A DNA stretch of 64,000 bases, taken from contig NZ_JBIQLE010000018.1 in the NCBI RefSeq assembly GCF_044464525.1, positions 8,804-72,803 on the forward strand, read 5' to 3'. This document shows, in pieces, positions 17,483-26,047 of this stretch. The position numbers and the translations under genes were made by a program. The DNA is from Pusillimonas sp044464525. Its GTDB lineage: Bacteria > Pseudomonadota > Gammaproteobacteria > Burkholderiales > Burkholderiaceae_B. Under the pieces are notes generated by a model. The model was not told the origin of the DNA, ran no database searches, and worked only from the letters and a program-made list of their open reading frames with translations. The number at the start of each line of letters is the position of its first letter. Position 1 is the stretch's first letter.

Positions 17483-17518
17483 AGTTAAAAACAGCGGCCA
17501 CATCCGCTGTTTTTAACT
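17483..17518. terminator. Bidirectional rho-independent terminator
   Basis: A perfect 15-bp inverted repeat with a 6-nt loop. The outer arms are A/T runs, so each strand ends in TTTTT-AACT after a GC core (ACAGCGG and CCGCTGT). It sits between the convergent LysR and hpaB-like genes and can terminate both. Confidence 0.88.
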
Positions 17519-17543
17519 CGATCCGTCATGGCTTAGCCAGACG

Positions 17544-19022
17544 TCAAGGCCTCAACACCTCAGGCAAGTCGTACTGGCTCATTAGCCCGTCCACCATGCC
17601 GGTGGCCGAGTTCCAGTCATAGGTGCGGAACATATTTCCTCGTTGAAAGACCTGCGCGCCGGCATAGAACATTTCGTACTGCACGTGGCGTGAGGCAAAC
17701 TCCGACCCCACCGCATCCCAGGCGAGCTTCATCATCTTGATCCGGCCGTAGGAGTCTGTAACCGGTGAACGCTGCGTCTTGCCGATATAACCGCGAACCT
17801 CCTCATTCTCGAAGTCCATGGCCGACGACGGCAACATGATCATGCCCCCTCCGGACAGCTCTCGGATCAAGCTGATGAACTGTGGATACAGTTCCTGAGT
17901 CACGCAGGTGGCTGCAAACATCTGATGCCTGTTGGGTGCGTAATAGGACCCGACTTTTTCACCCGTTACTTCCATGCTGTGCGTGAAACATTCAACCATG
18001 GATGCGTAGGCCGCCATGCGACCCAACTGTTCACGAACCTGGGGAAATTCAAGCACTCCGTTGGTTTCCGCCACCTTTCGCGCAATACCCAGCAGGAATT
18101 GCAGCTTTACCATCAATCGGATCTGCGAATGGTGATTCTGCATAGGCGCCGCCCAGGTGTCACGAAACTGGGCTCCGGCCATCGCGACATCCTTATAGAC
18201 GAAGACCCGGTCCCACGGCACCTTGACATGATCAAAATAAATGACGGCGTCGTTTTCATCAAATTTTGAGGACAGGGGATTATCGAACTCGGATTGTGCG
18301 TGCTGCTCATACGACTTGCGCGACATGATCTTGATTCCGGGCGCATTCAAAGGCATGGCGAATGACACGGCATATTGTTCGTCGCCCGGCTTGAGCGGCT
18401 GGATATTGGCCGTAAAAACCTCGTGCGCAAGCACTGCCCCTGTGGCAAGCATTTTTGCCCCATCGACCGTAATGCCCTCGCTGTCCTCATCCACGACACG
18501 GCAGGCCGGATAGCTGTCCCCGCCCTGCTCGCTGGGACTCTTGGACTGATTGGACTGCGGGTTGACGATGCTGTATGTCAAATACAAGTTGCGCTCTCGC
18601 GCGTATTCCATGTACTGCTTGAGCGCATCCGCCCGCTTGGGGTCATGCTCGCGAAATCTATCCGCCGCCATAAGCATGCCGCATAGGGCGGATGGAATGT
18701 GGTCGGGTGAACGCCCGAAAAACCCACAGGTATAGCGGCTCCAGGCGGTCATGGCGGCCCGCCGCTGCACCAGGTCATCATTGGATGTGGGCATTTTCCA
18801 ATGCAGCGCCACCCGCTTGTCGCTGACGGGCGAAGCAAATGTCATCAACTCCTGATTCTGGCTTTGCATATCGTACAGGCCTGCAACCGTCATCGCAGCG
18901 TTCTTGAAGGCGGGGTGTTCCGCAGCGTTGTCAATACGCTGACCATCCAGATAAATGCAACGACCATCATCGAGACTTGCCAGATAGCCTTCCCCGTTCT
19001 GTAGCATGGCGGTGCCGAGCAT
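17544..19022 (-). CDS. hpaB: 4-hydroxyphenylacetate 3-hydroxylase (HpaB) family oxygenase
   Basis: The protein has 492 residues. It shows the acyl-CoA-dehydrogenase-like fold of FADH2-dependent phenol hydroxylases: TCGFFGRSPDH near residue 100, YSIVNPQSNQSKSP, and DHVKVPWDRVFVY. HpaB enzymes ortho-hydroxylate phenols using FADH2 supplied by a separate reductase, HpaC, and no such gene is in the window. The start at 19022 is preferred because GGAGAAAAGCG directly precedes it. A perfect inverted repeat lies 50 bp upstream. The true substrate could be 4-hydroxyphenylacetate, 4-hydroxybenzoate-like or chlorophenol-type; pyoverdin-chromophore relatives also exist. Confidence 0.85.
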   Translation of the reverse strand: MLGTAMLQNGEGYLASLDDGRCIYLDGQRIDNAAEHPAFKNAAMTVAGLYDMQSQNQELMTFASPVSDKRVALHWKMPTSNDDLVQRRAAMTAWSRYTCGFFGRSPDHIPSALCGMLMAADRFREHDPKRADALKQYMEYARERNLYLTYSIVNPQSNQSKSPSEQGGDSYPACRVVDEDSEGITVDGAKMLATGAVLAHEVFTANIQPLKPGDEQYAVSFAMPLNAPGIKIMSRKSYEQHAQSEFDNPLSSKFDENDAVIYFDHVKVPWDRVFVYKDVAMAGAQFRDTWAAPMQNHHSQIRLMVKLQFLLGIARKVAETNGVLEFPQVREQLGRMAAYASMVECFTHSMEVTGEKVGSYYAPNRHQMFAATCVTQELYPQFISLIRELSGGGMIMLPSSAMDFENEEVRGYIGKTQRSPVTDSYGRIKMMKLAWDAVGSEFASRHVQYEMFYAGAQVFQRGNMFRTYDWNSATGMVDGLMSQYDLPEVLRP

Positions 19023-19071
19023 CGCTTTTCTCCTTTGCATATAGGCGATTGCCTGAGATTCATATCGTGGC

Positions 19072-19114
19072 CCTATTTCATTACTTCTCGACCCTCATCG
19101 TCCAATGAAATAGG
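19072..19114 (-). promoter_or_regulatory. Inverted repeat upstream of hpaB-like gene, candidate operator
   Basis: CCTATTTCATT at 19072-19082 and AATGAAATAGG at 19104-19114 form a perfect 11-bp inverted repeat. The centre-to-centre separation is 32 bp, about three helical turns. It begins 50 bp upstream of the chosen start codon. There is no T-tract and the stems are AT-rich, so operator rather than terminator is the better reading. Confidence 0.6.
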
Positions 19115-19247
19115 CCTAGCACGGCAATAACTAAGCGGTTATGTGCAGGCGCCATGGCCCTGCGCCAGTCACCGGAAAAATACTAATCTGAAGGGGTGAA
19201 AATATGCGCCGTAGCGCAGCAATCAGGCTGCCGGCGGGTTAAACAAA

Positions 19248-19280
19248 CAAGTGGACACCGCCATGCGGCGTGTCCACTTG
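19248..19280 (-). terminator. Terminator of the polyproline lipoprotein gene
   Basis: An 11-bp perfect stem (CAAGTGGACAC and GTGTCCACTTG) with an inner CGC/GCG extension lies 25 bp after the stop codon. On the minus strand it is followed by TTTGTTT. Confidence 0.75.
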
Positions 19281-19304
19281 CTAAACCAGTTCTAACGAAA
19301 GCTG

Positions 19305-21419
19305 CTAAGGCAGATAGTTAACCGGCACGCCAAAGCTTATGTAGTTCTTGGTAAGGTGCTGGGCTTTCTCGTCCTTGGCCTGGTTGGGGTTGGCGGTATC
19401 GCACCAATTGGTCGATTTGGGATGAGTTGCGCCATTGGTGTCAACAACAGTGCACTTCGCTTTGTTCAAGACATCTTTATTGTTTTCGTTGCATGTCTCA
19501 AAGGGCGTATCCACCGGGCACTCTGTGAACTTGCGCTCGACCTCGAAGGTATACACATTGTCGTCCATGTCGGTAAAACGCACCTTGATCGGGTAGCCGG
19601 CTACCGTGCCCACCCTGAACCCCGCAATCAGGTTGTTGGTGGGCATGATCACGTCTTGCTCGATCTGGTCGCAGTTCTGACCGTTACCGATTACACACAC
19701 GCCATATTTCTTGATGATCGGCGTGGTCGGCCGGCCGGCCATATCGGAGTCTACGCCAATGGCTACCGAAAAGCCGTCTGCATAGCTGAACTGTTGCGGG
19801 TTTTCGAGACCTTTTTCCCCGCCTACGACGAAGTTCAGCCCCGAGCCCAGTTCGCTCATGAAGCCGACTGCGTCATCCACCGAGAATGCGTAAGCGTTCA
19901 TCTTGAGGCTGTCGTGGATTAATTGCACATACGGGTTGAACAGCAGATTGGGGTCGTTCTTGGCTTCGGCCAGGTGGTTGTATTGCAGGTTGTGTATGTA
20001 CATGGACTGGATTTCGGCGTGATCCCAGTTCGGAATCTGCGTTGCAACCAGGGGGTTGGCCGCCGCCCCGCAACCTTCGTTGAACGGTACCCAGCCATAG
20101 ACATGTACCAGGGCCTCCCAGTAGTTGAACTTGGGTTTCTGCGGGGTGTTTCCCTCGCATTCACCCCTGCCGTACATAGCGAGGTAGTTTGCATGGTTTT
20201 GAGCGAAGAAATCGGTCACCGCCTGCATCCGGTCTTTCAAGGTTTGATCGCAGGATATGGTGCTGGTTACATACTTGCTGATATCTTCGGCGCCCCAATC
20301 CACGCAAGAACCCCACAAGTTCTGCATCCGCTGAACGGCCTGCTCAAAGCGTAGGCCGTTTGTTCCATCGCCGGCTTTCTTTTCGTCGTCAGTACAGTTT
20401 TCCTCGAGGCACCTCAGAACGGTCAGGACAGGCGGAGGAAAGCCGGGGACCTTGACCGGCACACCGTTGTCGTCGATCAAATAGCCGCCGCGCTGCGCAA
20501 AAATATTGTAGCCGCCGGGCAACTTCAAATGGTCGGTGTCGCCCAGGTTGTAAACCGGCCATCCCTCTCCAACCGAGCCGGATGCCAGAAAGTTCGTCAA
20601 GTGCGTTTGGAACTCGGGCAAGGTCTGTACCGAGCCGCTATACCCGATGTAAGGGTTGCTTTTTGGCCCGATGGCAACGGGCATGTATACGTGGTCTACA
20701 TACGAGATGTTGTATCCCACGTTCTCGGGTTTCAAGAGACGAACCTGTTGCCCGGCAACTTCAACCGAATCACCGAAGGTGTACTCGGATAGCTGCGCAA
20801 AGACATTCTCATGAAACTGCTCGTTGCTGGAATACGTGGTTAAAGCGCATGCCGTGTTTTCGCCGCGGCAGCTTAGTCCAACTGGATCTATTACTTCTTT
20901 ATCGTCAGGGTTGCGCAACCGGTCGTCTTTATCAGCCAGCACCACTCGGCCGCCGTTCCACCATGTGATGTAGCTTTCTTCTGCAAGCCGGCTATACAAA
21001 GGAAGCGTGATTGTCACCGACGAATTGGGAGGCAGGCCTTCGCCTTCGTTCACGTACAGCTTGTAGACACGCTCTGTCGGATGAAGATCTGCCGTGCGGA
21101 AGCAACCTTGAAGCCATTGGTTGACCTCGTTTGTGCTGGTTGCCAGCACCGGGTATAGGCGCCTGTCGGAATTATTGTGAACAGTAACGGTTTTGGGCTG
21201 AACTTCTACGTCGTTGAAGTTGTAATCCTTGCATCCGATAACGGCGTCCGGAGGAGGGGGAGGCGGCGGCGGTGGCGTTGGGCTGTCTCCGCCGGAAGAG
21301 CCGCTGCTCTCGAAAATGCACCCCGACAAGACAAGTGTCAGCGCCAGCGCAAGGCCAACACGCAGCTTGGGTGATTGAGAAACGCTATTTTCTGTCGCCT
21401 GTTGAATCTGGGGTTCCAT
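19305..21419 (-). CDS. Large secreted lipoprotein with polyproline linker, unknown function
   Basis: The protein has 704 residues. A hydrophobic N-terminal segment ends in the lipobox LVLSGC (Cys near residue 34), followed by a Ser/Gly-rich stretch and an unbroken run of nine prolines near residues 50-58. This is a flexible tether from the outer membrane. The mature protein begins with PKTVTVHNNSDRRLYPVLAT and contains ESYITWWNGGRVVLADKDD. That pattern recalls thaumatin/GH64-like beta-sandwich proteins, a weak resemblance only. Cysteines are frequent and evenly spaced, which suggests disulfides. I do not recognise the family. It has its own terminator and sits next to an aldehyde dehydrogenase and two lipoprotein proteases. 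Confidence 0.8.
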   Translation of the reverse strand: MEPQIQQATENSVSQSPKLRVGLALALTLVLSGCIFESSGSSGGDSPTPPPPPPPPPDAVIGCKDYNFNDVEVQPKTVTVHNNSDRRLYPVLATSTNEVNQWLQGCFRTADLHPTERVYKLYVNEGEGLPPNSSVTITLPLYSRLAEESYITWWNGGRVVLADKDDRLRNPDDKEVIDPVGLSCRGENTACALTTYSSNEQFHENVFAQLSEYTFGDSVEVAGQQVRLLKPENVGYNISYVDHVYMPVAIGPKSNPYIGYSGSVQTLPEFQTHLTNFLASGSVGEGWPVYNLGDTDHLKLPGGYNIFAQRGGYLIDDNGVPVKVPGFPPPVLTVLRCLEENCTDDEKKAGDGTNGLRFEQAVQRMQNLWGSCVDWGAEDISKYVTSTISCDQTLKDRMQAVTDFFAQNHANYLAMYGRGECEGNTPQKPKFNYWEALVHVYGWVPFNEGCGAAANPLVATQIPNWDHAEIQSMYIHNLQYNHLAEAKNDPNLLFNPYVQLIHDSLKMNAYAFSVDDAVGFMSELGSGLNFVVGGEKGLENPQQFSYADGFSVAIGVDSDMAGRPTTPIIKKYGVCVIGNGQNCDQIEQDVIMPTNNLIAGFRVGTVAGYPIKVRFTDMDDNVYTFEVERKFTECPVDTPFETCNENNKDVLNKAKCTVVDTNGATHPKSTNWCDTANPNQAKDEKAQHLTKNYISFGVPVNYLP

Positions 21420-21654
21420 TTGTTCCGTCCTTTGAAGTTGGACAACCGGACAACCGCTGGCGATGCCGCAACCGACATCGCCCGATATAACTCAACGAAC
21501 TGCGAAAAGCTGAATGACTTTGACTTTAGAAAGTGCGCTGCAAGCGGCCCACAACCGGGCACAAACAGCACCAATGTTACTTAGAGTTTCTTTTTTTAAT
21601 ATTTATAACATAGGGCACGGCACAGGGACAGTGTTCCGTTATTCCGGAAGCGAG

Positions 21655-23097
21655 TCATCCCACCACCGAAACCGCCTTCGTATTGAGATACGCCTCAAGC
21701 GCCTCGGGCCCGCCTTCCGTGCCATAGCCCGAATCTTTGACACCGCCAAAAGGTAGCTCAGCCGAGGGTGTGGAAGGCTGGTTGATCCACAACATGCCGG
21801 TCTCGACGCGGTCGGAAAGCAGCTTCACATTCTTGAACGAGCGCGTAAATGCATAAGCGGCCAGGCCATACGGCAGGCGATTGGCTTCGGCGACGGCCTC
21901 TTCCAACTGATCGAACACACGTACGCCGGCGATCGGGCCAAACGGTTCTTGGTTGAACAGGCTGGCCTCCAGCGGAAGATCGCTGATGATGGTGGGCGCA
22001 AAGAAGTTGCCTTCATCGCCCACTTTCTCGCCCCCGGTAAGAATGCGGGCGCCATGTTGCCGCGCATCGGCAACCATGCTCTGCATGGCCGTGACCCGGC
22101 GGGGGTTTGCAAGAGGCCCCATGGTGGTATCGGCCGATAGACCGTCGCCCAGTTTGAGCGACTGCGCATACTGGGCCAAACCATGGGTAAACGCTTCGGC
22201 CACACTTCGGTGAACCAGAAAGCGGGTGGGAGAAATGCACACCTGGCCAGCGTTGCGAAACTTGGAGCCTGCGGCAACCTTTATGGCCAGATCAATGTCG
22301 GCATCTTCAGCAACGATGACAGGCGCGTGCCCACCCAGCTCCATGGTCACGCGTTTCATGTGCTGCCCAGCCAAGGCGGCCAATTGCTTCCCCACCTGTG
22401 TGGAGCCTGTGAACGTAACCTTGCGAATTACGGGATGGGGGATCAGGTAACTTGAAATCTCGGCCGGGTCGCCAAACACCAATCCCACAACCCCGGGCGG
22501 AATGCCGGCATCCACAAAGCAGTTGAGCAAGGCCGCCGGAGATGCGGGCGTTTCTTCAGGCGCCTTGCATAGAAATGAACACCCTGTGGCCAGGGCGGCG
22601 CCCAGCTTGCGCACGATCTGATTGATCGGAAAGTTCCACGGAGTAAAGGCTGCAACGGGCCCAACCGGCTCTTTAACAACCCACTGCTGAGCGGCGACAT
22701 TGCGCCCCGGCACGATACGTCCATAGACGCGACGGCCCTCATCGGCGAACCACTCGATGATGTCGGCGCCCGCGTTGACCTCGCCCTTGGCTTCGGCCAG
22801 GGGCTTGCCATTCTCGAGCGTCAGCACGCAAGCAATGTCATCGGCGCGCTCGCGCAGCAAGGCGGCCGCTCGGCGCATGATGGCGGCGCGCTCATACACC
22901 GAAGCATCGCGCCAGATTTGAAAGCCGCTCTGGGCTGCGGCCAATGCGCGATCCAGGTCACTAATGTCGGCGTGAGCCACTGTACCGATTGTTTGTCCAG
23001 TGGCGGGGTTGCGCACATCAATGGTTTTGCCGCTTGCGGCCCCCACCCATTTATTGGCGATCAGGAGCTGTGTGTCGGGATAAACGGAAGTAGCCAT
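21655..23097 (-). CDS. NAD(P)-dependent aldehyde dehydrogenase, succinate-semialdehyde dehydrogenase-like
   Basis: The protein has 480 residues. It has the TPWNFPINQIVRK cofactor-site segment, the general base Glu in MELGGHAP and the nucleophile Cys in NAGQVCISPTRF. Length and the LPFGGVKDSGYGTEGG C-terminus fit the GabD/SSADH class, though related substrates such as glutarate semialdehyde or benzaldehydes are possible. The ATG at 23097 was chosen because the longer frame has no family similarity; an AAGG lies upstream. It is transcribed alone. Confidence 0.87.
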   Translation of the reverse strand: MATSVYPDTQLLIANKWVGAASGKTIDVRNPATGQTIGTVAHADISDLDRALAAAQSGFQIWRDASVYERAAIMRRAAALLRERADDIACVLTLENGKPLAEAKGEVNAGADIIEWFADEGRRVYGRIVPGRNVAAQQWVVKEPVGPVAAFTPWNFPINQIVRKLGAALATGCSFLCKAPEETPASPAALLNCFVDAGIPPGVVGLVFGDPAEISSYLIPHPVIRKVTFTGSTQVGKQLAALAGQHMKRVTMELGGHAPVIVAEDADIDLAIKVAAGSKFRNAGQVCISPTRFLVHRSVAEAFTHGLAQYAQSLKLGDGLSADTTMGPLANPRRVTAMQSMVADARQHGARILTGGEKVGDEGNFFAPTIISDLPLEASLFNQEPFGPIAGVRVFDQLEEAVAEANRLPYGLAAYAFTRSFKNVKLLSDRVETGMLWINQPSTPSAELPFGGVKDSGYGTEGGPEALEAYLNTKAVSVVG

Positions 23098-23279
23098 GCG
23101 GGTGCCTTGTTTTCGGGAATTACGGAAGCGTGCATAGCCAGCGCGGCGAGAGCTGTACGCACTGGGTCTCATTGAAATGATAACGCGACAAAGAGGGCGA
23201 CGGCGGTGTGCGAAGTGCCGCGGCGGTTCCACTGGTGTGGATTGCCGCAGGGTGTTTTCAAACCAGAGGACAAAGCTTA

Positions 23280-23308
23280 TTGTTAGTTTATTTTTCTTAT
23301 AGTATTGT
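23280..23308 (+). promoter_or_regulatory. Candidate sigma-70 promoter of the first protease gene
   Basis: TTGTTA and TATTGT separated by 17 bp in an AT-rich stretch, about 92 bp upstream of the protease ATG. Both boxes match four of six consensus bases. The rest of the 302-bp space between the divergent genes shows nothing else I can support. Confidence 0.35.
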
Positions 23309-23399
23309 TCAATTACATTTTCATTGCCGTGCGCTCCCATTACTCCATTCACACATGTAACAAGCGCCATCGAAATGATCAACCTCACGCTCAAATACC

Positions 23400-25415
23400 A
23401 TGACTAAAAACCCCTTGCGTTTTGGATTGCTTCCGCTTGTCGTCGCAATGCTCGCCGCTTGCGGCAATAGCGGCTCAAGCGACACAGCAGCGGCCTGTAT
23501 GGAAACTGGTGCATATGCCTGTCAGACAGGGGAAACCGAGCCTCTATATACATTCCAATGGGCGCTTAATTACGCTGACAGCTATTTCAAAGACTTTCCC
23601 GAAACGTTCAGCGGCGGCCTCGACCTCAACATCGAGCCTGTCCACAGGCAGGGCATCAAGGGCCAGGGTGTCAACATCCTTGTGCTCGACTCGGGCACCG
23701 ACCTGCACAATGAAGACCTGCAAGCCAACGCTGACTGGACCATGTCTTGGAATTTCGTCTCGAACTCGAACGACCCCTACCCTACCGACGGCGATGCACA
23801 CGGCACCGCCGTATCAGGAATTATCGCTGCGGCCCAAAACGGGAAGGGAGTCATGGGCATCGCGCCTTTGGCCAATTTGGGCGGCGCCAACTTTCTAAGC
23901 GGCCAATCGTATTTTATTGAAGCATATGGCGGAGCACCGTGGTCGGAAAAAGCCCATGTATTCAATGCTTCGTATGCCGCTGACACATGGGCGCAATCGT
24001 ACGAGTCGCCGGACTATGATTCCGGCAGCTACGCCAGAACCATAACCTATCGAGGCATGAAGAACCTGCGTGATGGCAAAGGCGCCATCTTCGTCAAAGC
24101 AGCGGGCAATTCGTTTGATCCCGGTTTGTGCGGCGTGACGCCCAGTTACTACGACTGTACGAATCCAGCCAACGATCCTAAAAACCTTGAACCCAATATA
24201 ATCACCGTCGCCGCCCTCAACACCATGGGCGGTGCAAGCAGCTACAGCAGCGCCGGCGCCGTGGTGTGGGTATCAGGAATGGGCGGCGAATATGGCAACA
24301 TGGGCGTGTACGGCGAGGGCGCTTCGTCAGATCCTCATGAAGAGGGCCCCACCATATTCAGCACTGATCTAAGCGGGTGCATAGAAGGGTATAGCCACAC
24401 TCATGCCGAAACGCCGTTTCTGCGCGGACAATCCCAGCGCGACGGTGAGCCCGACAATGCAAATTGCGACTACAACTACATGAACGGCACTTCAGCGGCA
24501 ACGCCCACCATTACAGGTGTAGCGACGCTGGCACTCAGTGCCAACCCAGCGCTTACCTGGCGCGATATGCGCGACATCCTGCGGCAATCCGCCCGCAAGG
24601 TGGATGCCGGCTACCTTAATGGGAAACCCGCTTACGGCGACAAGCGCTACGGTTCTTTATACGACCTGACTCGCAACGAGCCCATTGATCAAATGGGTTC
24701 CGCAGACGACATCCGCGATGGGGAAACGGTTTATCCGATGAACCTCGGCTGGCAGACCAATGCCGCAGGCCATGAATACTCCGACTGGTATGGTTTTGGT
24801 GTCCCCGATGCGGAAAAAGTGGTGGCGCTGGCACTGGAATATAAAAAGAATCCAAGCCTCAGCCGTGACAAAGATGTTTTGATTCCGGATTTCCGGCCGG
24901 TGGCTTATTGGCACTTGAATGACCCGCCCGACGCTGACGACGACCCCCTCGAAACCGTTAATCTGCGCGAGGGCCTGCCTTTTCCTTATCAGCGCATAAC
25001 GGCTTTGGGCACGTTTGCCTGGGAAGACCAAATCGTCGACCAACTGCAGGTTCGGCTGTCCGGCGAACAAGTTTGCCTGGGGTCGGTGGGCATTGCCGCC
25101 GAATCCCCCTCTGGCACAGTTTCATTGCTGAAGCTTCCCGAAGACCATTTCAAGGCAGGCATCGGAGAAAACAGGGGCCCCTGGAACGAATTCCACGACT
25201 ATACGCTGGGCAGCTATACCTTCTATGATGAGTCGGCCAAAGGAAATTGGAAGCTCTTTGTCATCGCGTCCAACCCCGACACCCAGATTACAGTGCGGGA
25301 ACGCGTTGGCGACACAATAATATTTCGTGACTCGGAACCTTGCCCCTCACTCAATGACGACGGCAGCGAACGAGACTTTTTCTTTGCCGTCGAAGCACGC
25401 ATCATTGCACAATAA
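23400..25415 (+). CDS. Subtilisin-like (S8) serine protease lipoprotein with P-domain
   Basis: The protein has 671 residues. The lipobox LAAC places the lipidated Cys at residue 21, so it is anchored to the outer membrane or secreted by the lipoprotein route. The catalytic triad is Asp97 (LVLDSGTD), His134 (DAHGT) and Ser365 (NGTSAATP), with oxyanion Asn237 (AAGN). Residues from about 540 onward contain a proprotein-convertase P-domain (RLSGEQVCLGS, then YTLGSYTFYD and GNWKLFVIAS). Such enzymes are kexin-like. No classical I9 propeptide is seen between the lipobox and the catalytic domain. It is followed 34 bp later by a small secreted protein gene, and a close paralogue lies next in line. 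Confidence 0.9.
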   Translation: MTKNPLRFGLLPLVVAMLAACGNSGSSDTAAACMETGAYACQTGETEPLYTFQWALNYADSYFKDFPETFSGGLDLNIEPVHRQGIKGQGVNILVLDSGTDLHNEDLQANADWTMSWNFVSNSNDPYPTDGDAHGTAVSGIIAAAQNGKGVMGIAPLANLGGANFLSGQSYFIEAYGGAPWSEKAHVFNASYAADTWAQSYESPDYDSGSYARTITYRGMKNLRDGKGAIFVKAAGNSFDPGLCGVTPSYYDCTNPANDPKNLEPNIITVAALNTMGGASSYSSAGAVVWVSGMGGEYGNMGVYGEGASSDPHEEGPTIFSTDLSGCIEGYSHTHAETPFLRGQSQRDGEPDNANCDYNYMNGTSAATPTITGVATLALSANPALTWRDMRDILRQSARKVDAGYLNGKPAYGDKRYGSLYDLTRNEPIDQMGSADDIRDGETVYPMNLGWQTNAAGHEYSDWYGFGVPDAEKVVALALEYKKNPSLSRDKDVLIPDFRPVAYWHLNDPPDADDDPLETVNLREGLPFPYQRITALGTFAWEDQIVDQLQVRLSGEQVCLGSVGIAAESPSGTVSLLKLPEDHFKAGIGENRGPWNEFHDYTLGSYTFYDESAKGNWKLFVIASNPDTQITVRERVGDTIIFRDSEPCPSLNDDGSERDFFFAVEARIIAQ

Positions 25416-25449
25416 GTGTCTGACGCAACACACATCAGGAATCTGAAAC

Positions 25450-25908
25450 ATGAAAAAAAGTATTCAAGCTTATTTGGGGCTGTTCGGCCTGCTGTTCGCG
25501 TTAACCAGCTACGCGGCCGGCGGATTCGCCCCCGGCCAAAAGCTTTCCGAAGCCGAAATTTCCGAACTGGGCGAACTGGTTGAATACAAAATAGGCAAAA
25601 TGCGGGTTCAGGTGATGCCGTCGCCGTACACCGACGGCGATACAACCTGGTTGGTCAACTCTCGCGGCATAGTGGGCGTTAGCCACAACCAGATCATGGT
25701 CGCCGAAGCCGAACCAGACGCGCAGGAAACCGTCCAGCATACGCAGCCGCGTCCTGTCTCGGTTCAATACCACAAGCAAACCGGCATCATGGTCGCAACA
25801 TACTCCGACTTTGGCCAGGCGGTCCAGGCATTGAAGGCATTGCAAGCCGCCTTGCCCCACGCCAAGACGGCTTTGCCAATGGTGTTCAACCAGCAAACTC
25901 CTCAATGA
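25450..25908 (+). CDS. Small secreted protein associated with the S8 protease, unknown family
   Basis: The protein has 152 residues with a clear signal peptide (YLGLFGLLFALTSYAA). The mature part has a charged GQKLSEAEISELGELVEYKIGK helix, a GDTTWLVNSRGIVGVSHNQI segment and a C-terminal ATYSDFGQAVQALKALQAAL amphipathic helix. It has no family I recognise. It sits 34 bp after the protease stop, so the two are likely co-transcribed. The size, export signal and pairing suggest a chaperone, propeptide in trans, or inhibitor for the protease; this is inference from position only. A decayed copy follows the second protease gene. Confidence 0.75.
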   Translation: MKKSIQAYLGLFGLLFALTSYAAGGFAPGQKLSEAEISELGELVEYKIGKMRVQVMPSPYTDGDTTWLVNSRGIVGVSHNQIMVAEAEPDAQETVQHTQPRPVSVQYHKQTGIMVATYSDFGQAVQALKALQAALPHAKTALPMVFNQQTPQ

Positions 25909-26047
25909 GCTTCCTCCCGCCGGTCCGGGCTTGAGCCAGCCACGCTCACTTGTCGCCAACCCACCCAAACTGCCTCACACGCGGGCTCTGCCCGTGCGTG
26001 CGCCTTAGCGCCGTTTCGGGCGTCAACCTCACGCTTAGATAACAGCC

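Noticed and set aside
19305..21419. Glucanase annotation for the 704-residue lipoprotein
   Set aside because: Similarity to thaumatin/GH64-like folds is only a vague pattern; I could not identify catalytic residues.
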